Program-made: the position numbers and the translations under genes
Part shown: in pieces, positions 6,626 to 7,413 of the stretch
Layout: each line of letters begins with the position of its first letter
How positions within the stretch are numbered: the stretch's first letter is position 1
DNA from: an uncultured Clostridia bacterium
GTDB lineage: Bacteria > Bacillota_A > Clostridia > TANB77 > CAG-508
Assembly: GCA_944390995.1 (NCBI GenBank)
Contig: CALXSA010000051.1
Location: forward strand, 1 to 7,413
DNA length: 7,413 nt
Reading direction: 5' to 3'
Notes under the pieces: generated by a model
What the model was told of the DNA's origin: nothing
Databases searched by the model: none
The model's input: the letters and a program-made list of their open reading frames with translations, nothing else

Positions 6626-6663
6626 AACGGAACAAAACAACCTTGGTTGCTCTTTGTTCCGTT
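6626..6663. repeat. Palindromic element with nested stem
   Basis: AACGGAACAAA (6626-6636) is perfectly complementary to TTTGTTCCGTT (6653-6663), and inside it CAACC (6638-6642) pairs with GGTTG (6645-6649). Outside, GCAAAA and TTTTGC flank the arms after a four-base offset. It could end the transcript of the FGE-fold gene, but no T-run follows on the minus strand. It may be an intergenic repeat like those at 1511-1549 and 3846-3913, though only short words (GGAGCAAAA) are shared with the first. Confidence 0.6.
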
Positions 6664-6797
6664 TTGCTCCTTGTGTACGTCCAAAATTTTCCACCCTAGC
6701 GTATACTCAAGTTTCGCTAGTCGTATGTTAAAGTCCACTACTTTTACATACTCATTTGCTATATTAAATTATCTACTATCTCTATCAGCTTACAGAC

Positions 6798-7413
6798 CTA
6801 CTTTACATAAAGCTGGGCACGCGCTGAAAGTTTGCCGTTGGAACCGCTAGTATCGTTGACGAAACGAAGGGCTGCATAGTCGTAGCTGCTGATGTAAGTA
6901 CCTCCTCGACCAACGCAAGGGTAGTTGCTGTCGCTACAGTACTCTGTAGTCCATTCCCAACAATTACCTAACAAATCATGGATATTACTATAATTATCTG
7001 CTGCATATGCTCCTGTATTTTCTTTTTTATTTGTACCAATATTACCATATTGACTACTTGTCGTTCTTGATAAATTATATCCTTCTCCACTTCCTACATT
7101 TGTTTGACATATGAAGTTTAATGCTGTATCCCATGCATAACTACTTATTAATTCACTGGTTACATAACTATTTCCTGCATACATATTTTCAATATTATTC
7201 TTTGCTTGGTCTCTCGTTATATTAGTATATGGTGCAACTCCTGCTTTAACTACATTACCTGTACCTAATTCATATCTACCAATGTAGAAACCTCCTTTAC
7301 CTCCATTTGCAGTTGACTCAGCACTTGCTTTAAACGCTCCTATTTGTCCACTTGCTACTGAACTACGATTGCCTTCTCCATAATAAGAATAACTACCATC
7401 TTGAATCCCACTG
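6798..7413 (-). CDS. FGE-sulfatase/C-type-lectin-fold protein, partial (C-terminal part); candidate DGR target
   Basis: The frame is open from the window edge to TAG at 6798-6800, giving 205 visible residues; the N-terminus is outside. KGGFYIGRYELG near the left of the visible part, AWDTALNFI in the middle and NIHDLLGNCWEWTTEY then GRGGTYISSYDYAALRF near the end are the landmarks of the formylglycine-generating-enzyme-like (SUMF1) domain found in many secreted clostridial proteins, which normally end in GFRPxLYxK; here the end is SARAQLYVK. The FGE catalytic cysteine pair after RGG is absent, so enzymatic FGE activity is unlikely and ligand binding more likely. The last ~47 codons differ sharply in base and codon use from the rest (see the separate entry). 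Probably secreted or surface-exposed, by analogy with relatives; no signal peptide is visible because the start is missing. Confidence 0.82.
   Translation of the reverse strand, partial: SGIQDGSYSYYGEGNRSSVASGQIGAFKASAESTANGGKGGFYIGRYELGTGNVVKAGVAPYTNITRDQAKNNIENMYAGNSYVTSELISSYAWDTALNFICQTNVGSGEGYNLSRTTSSQYGNIGTNKKENTGAYAADNYSNIHDLLGNCWEWTTEYCSDSNYPCVGRGGTYISSYDYAALRFVNDTSGSNGKLSARAQLYVK
6801..6941 (-). other. Candidate DGR variable region (VR)
   Basis: This is the 3' end of the FGE-fold gene. By hand count 76 of 141 bases at 6812-6952 are G or C (54%), against 14 of 60 (23%) at 7021-7080 in the same gene. About 22 of the 47 codons end in C, compared with about 8 of 156 in the rest of the visible frame. 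Runs such as AGC GAC AGC AAC TAC, TAC ATC AGC AGC TAC GAC and TTC GTC AAC are what adenine-directed mutagenesis makes of AAC codons. Position (extreme C-terminus of a C-type-lectin/FGE fold) and length (~140 bases) match known DGR variable regions. The GC-rich 3' end (GCGCGTGCCCAG) could be the IMH site. No template repeat is in the window, so the call is inferential. Confidence 0.55.

Larger units (their letters stand above)
6457..6797. other. 341-base intergenic region, no gene
   Basis: This stretch separates the FGE-fold gene from the glycosyltransferase. It holds the promoter at 6508-6536, the palindrome at 6626-6663, a small inverted repeat CTAGCG (6696-6701) with CGCTAG (6715-6720), and strongly AT-rich sequence at about 6540-6610. 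A 60-codon minus-strand frame at 6556-6738 opens with GTG but runs through the palindrome and has no Shine-Dalgarno. I see no TR-like copy of the neighbouring GC-rich segment, no reverse transcriptase remnant and no RNA gene here. Confidence 0.6.

Noticed and set aside
6696..6720. CTAGCG/CGCTAG inverted repeat as a terminator or recombination site
   Set aside because: Only six base pairs with a 13-base loop and no T-run; likely to be chance.
6556..6738. A 60-codon minus-strand frame starting with GTG in the spacer before the glycosyltransferase
   Set aside because: It is read through the palindrome at 6626-6663, giving the NGTK..FVPF pattern that translated inverted repeats produce; no ribosome site and no domain.
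6457..6797. A DGR template repeat or accessory gene beside the candidate target
   Set aside because: The spacer is AT-rich and contains no copy of the GC-rich segment and no Avd-like or reverse-transcriptase coding sequence.
6798..7413. Annotation as an active formylglycine-generating enzyme or sulfatase modifier
   Set aside because: The fold markers are present but the catalytic cysteines are not, and no sulfatase gene is nearby.
1..7413. CRISPR arrays, tRNA or rRNA genes, transposases, phage genes
   Set aside because: No regularly spaced repeats, no cloverleaf-like sequences and no coding region of those families could be seen on either strand.

Overview
This window is AT-rich, and every gene I can support lies on the minus strand, so the biological reading order is from right (7413) to left (1). 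The low GC, purine-rich Shine-Dalgarno sites (AAGGAGG, GGAGG, AAAGGG), a possible GTG alternative start and the protein families (YlbF-type protein, clostridial-type thioredoxin reductase, NodB deacetylase, ABC-2 exporter pair) point to a low-GC Gram-positive bacterium. A Clostridia-like anaerobe is most likely, perhaps an uncultured gut lineage. That assignment is inference.

Right end, 6798-7413: the 3' part of a gene for an FGE-sulfatase/C-type-lectin-fold protein, cut by the window edge. Its last ~140 bases (about 6801-6941) are strikingly unlike the rest of the gene: about 54% GC against about 23% in a stretch just upstream, and dominated by NNC codons (AGC, GAC, AAC, TAC, ATC, TTC, GTC). 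This is the expected imprint of a diversity-generating retroelement (DGR) variable region, written from a template rich in AAC codons. No reverse transcriptase, template repeat or Avd gene lies in the window, so this would be a remotely diversified target. It is the most interesting feature here.

Middle right, 3919-6797: a 341-base intergenic stretch holding an imperfect palindrome and a good sigma-A promoter (6508-6536); a GT4 glycosyltransferase resembling glycogen-synthase-like enzymes; a hairpin with a GUAA tetraloop; a YlbF/YmcA-family protein whose leader could fold around a Shine-Dalgarno sequence; and a membrane-embedded HExxH metallopeptidase. A 68-base long inverted repeat follows directly after the peptidase gene.

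Middle left, 1557-3753: a membrane-anchored polysaccharide deacetylase with the full NodB motif set, then a thioredoxin reductase-like flavoprotein and a thioredoxin 34 bases apart, a clear redox pair. The reductase keeps its redox CxxC but lacks the usual NADPH 2'-phosphate motif, so its electron donor is uncertain. An extended -10 promoter just upstream suggests the pair can be transcribed independently of the deacetylase.

Left end, 1-1493: an ABC exporter made of an ATP-binding protein and, 110 bases downstream, a multi-pass permease that runs off the window. No tRNA, rRNA, CRISPR array, transposase or phage gene was recognised.
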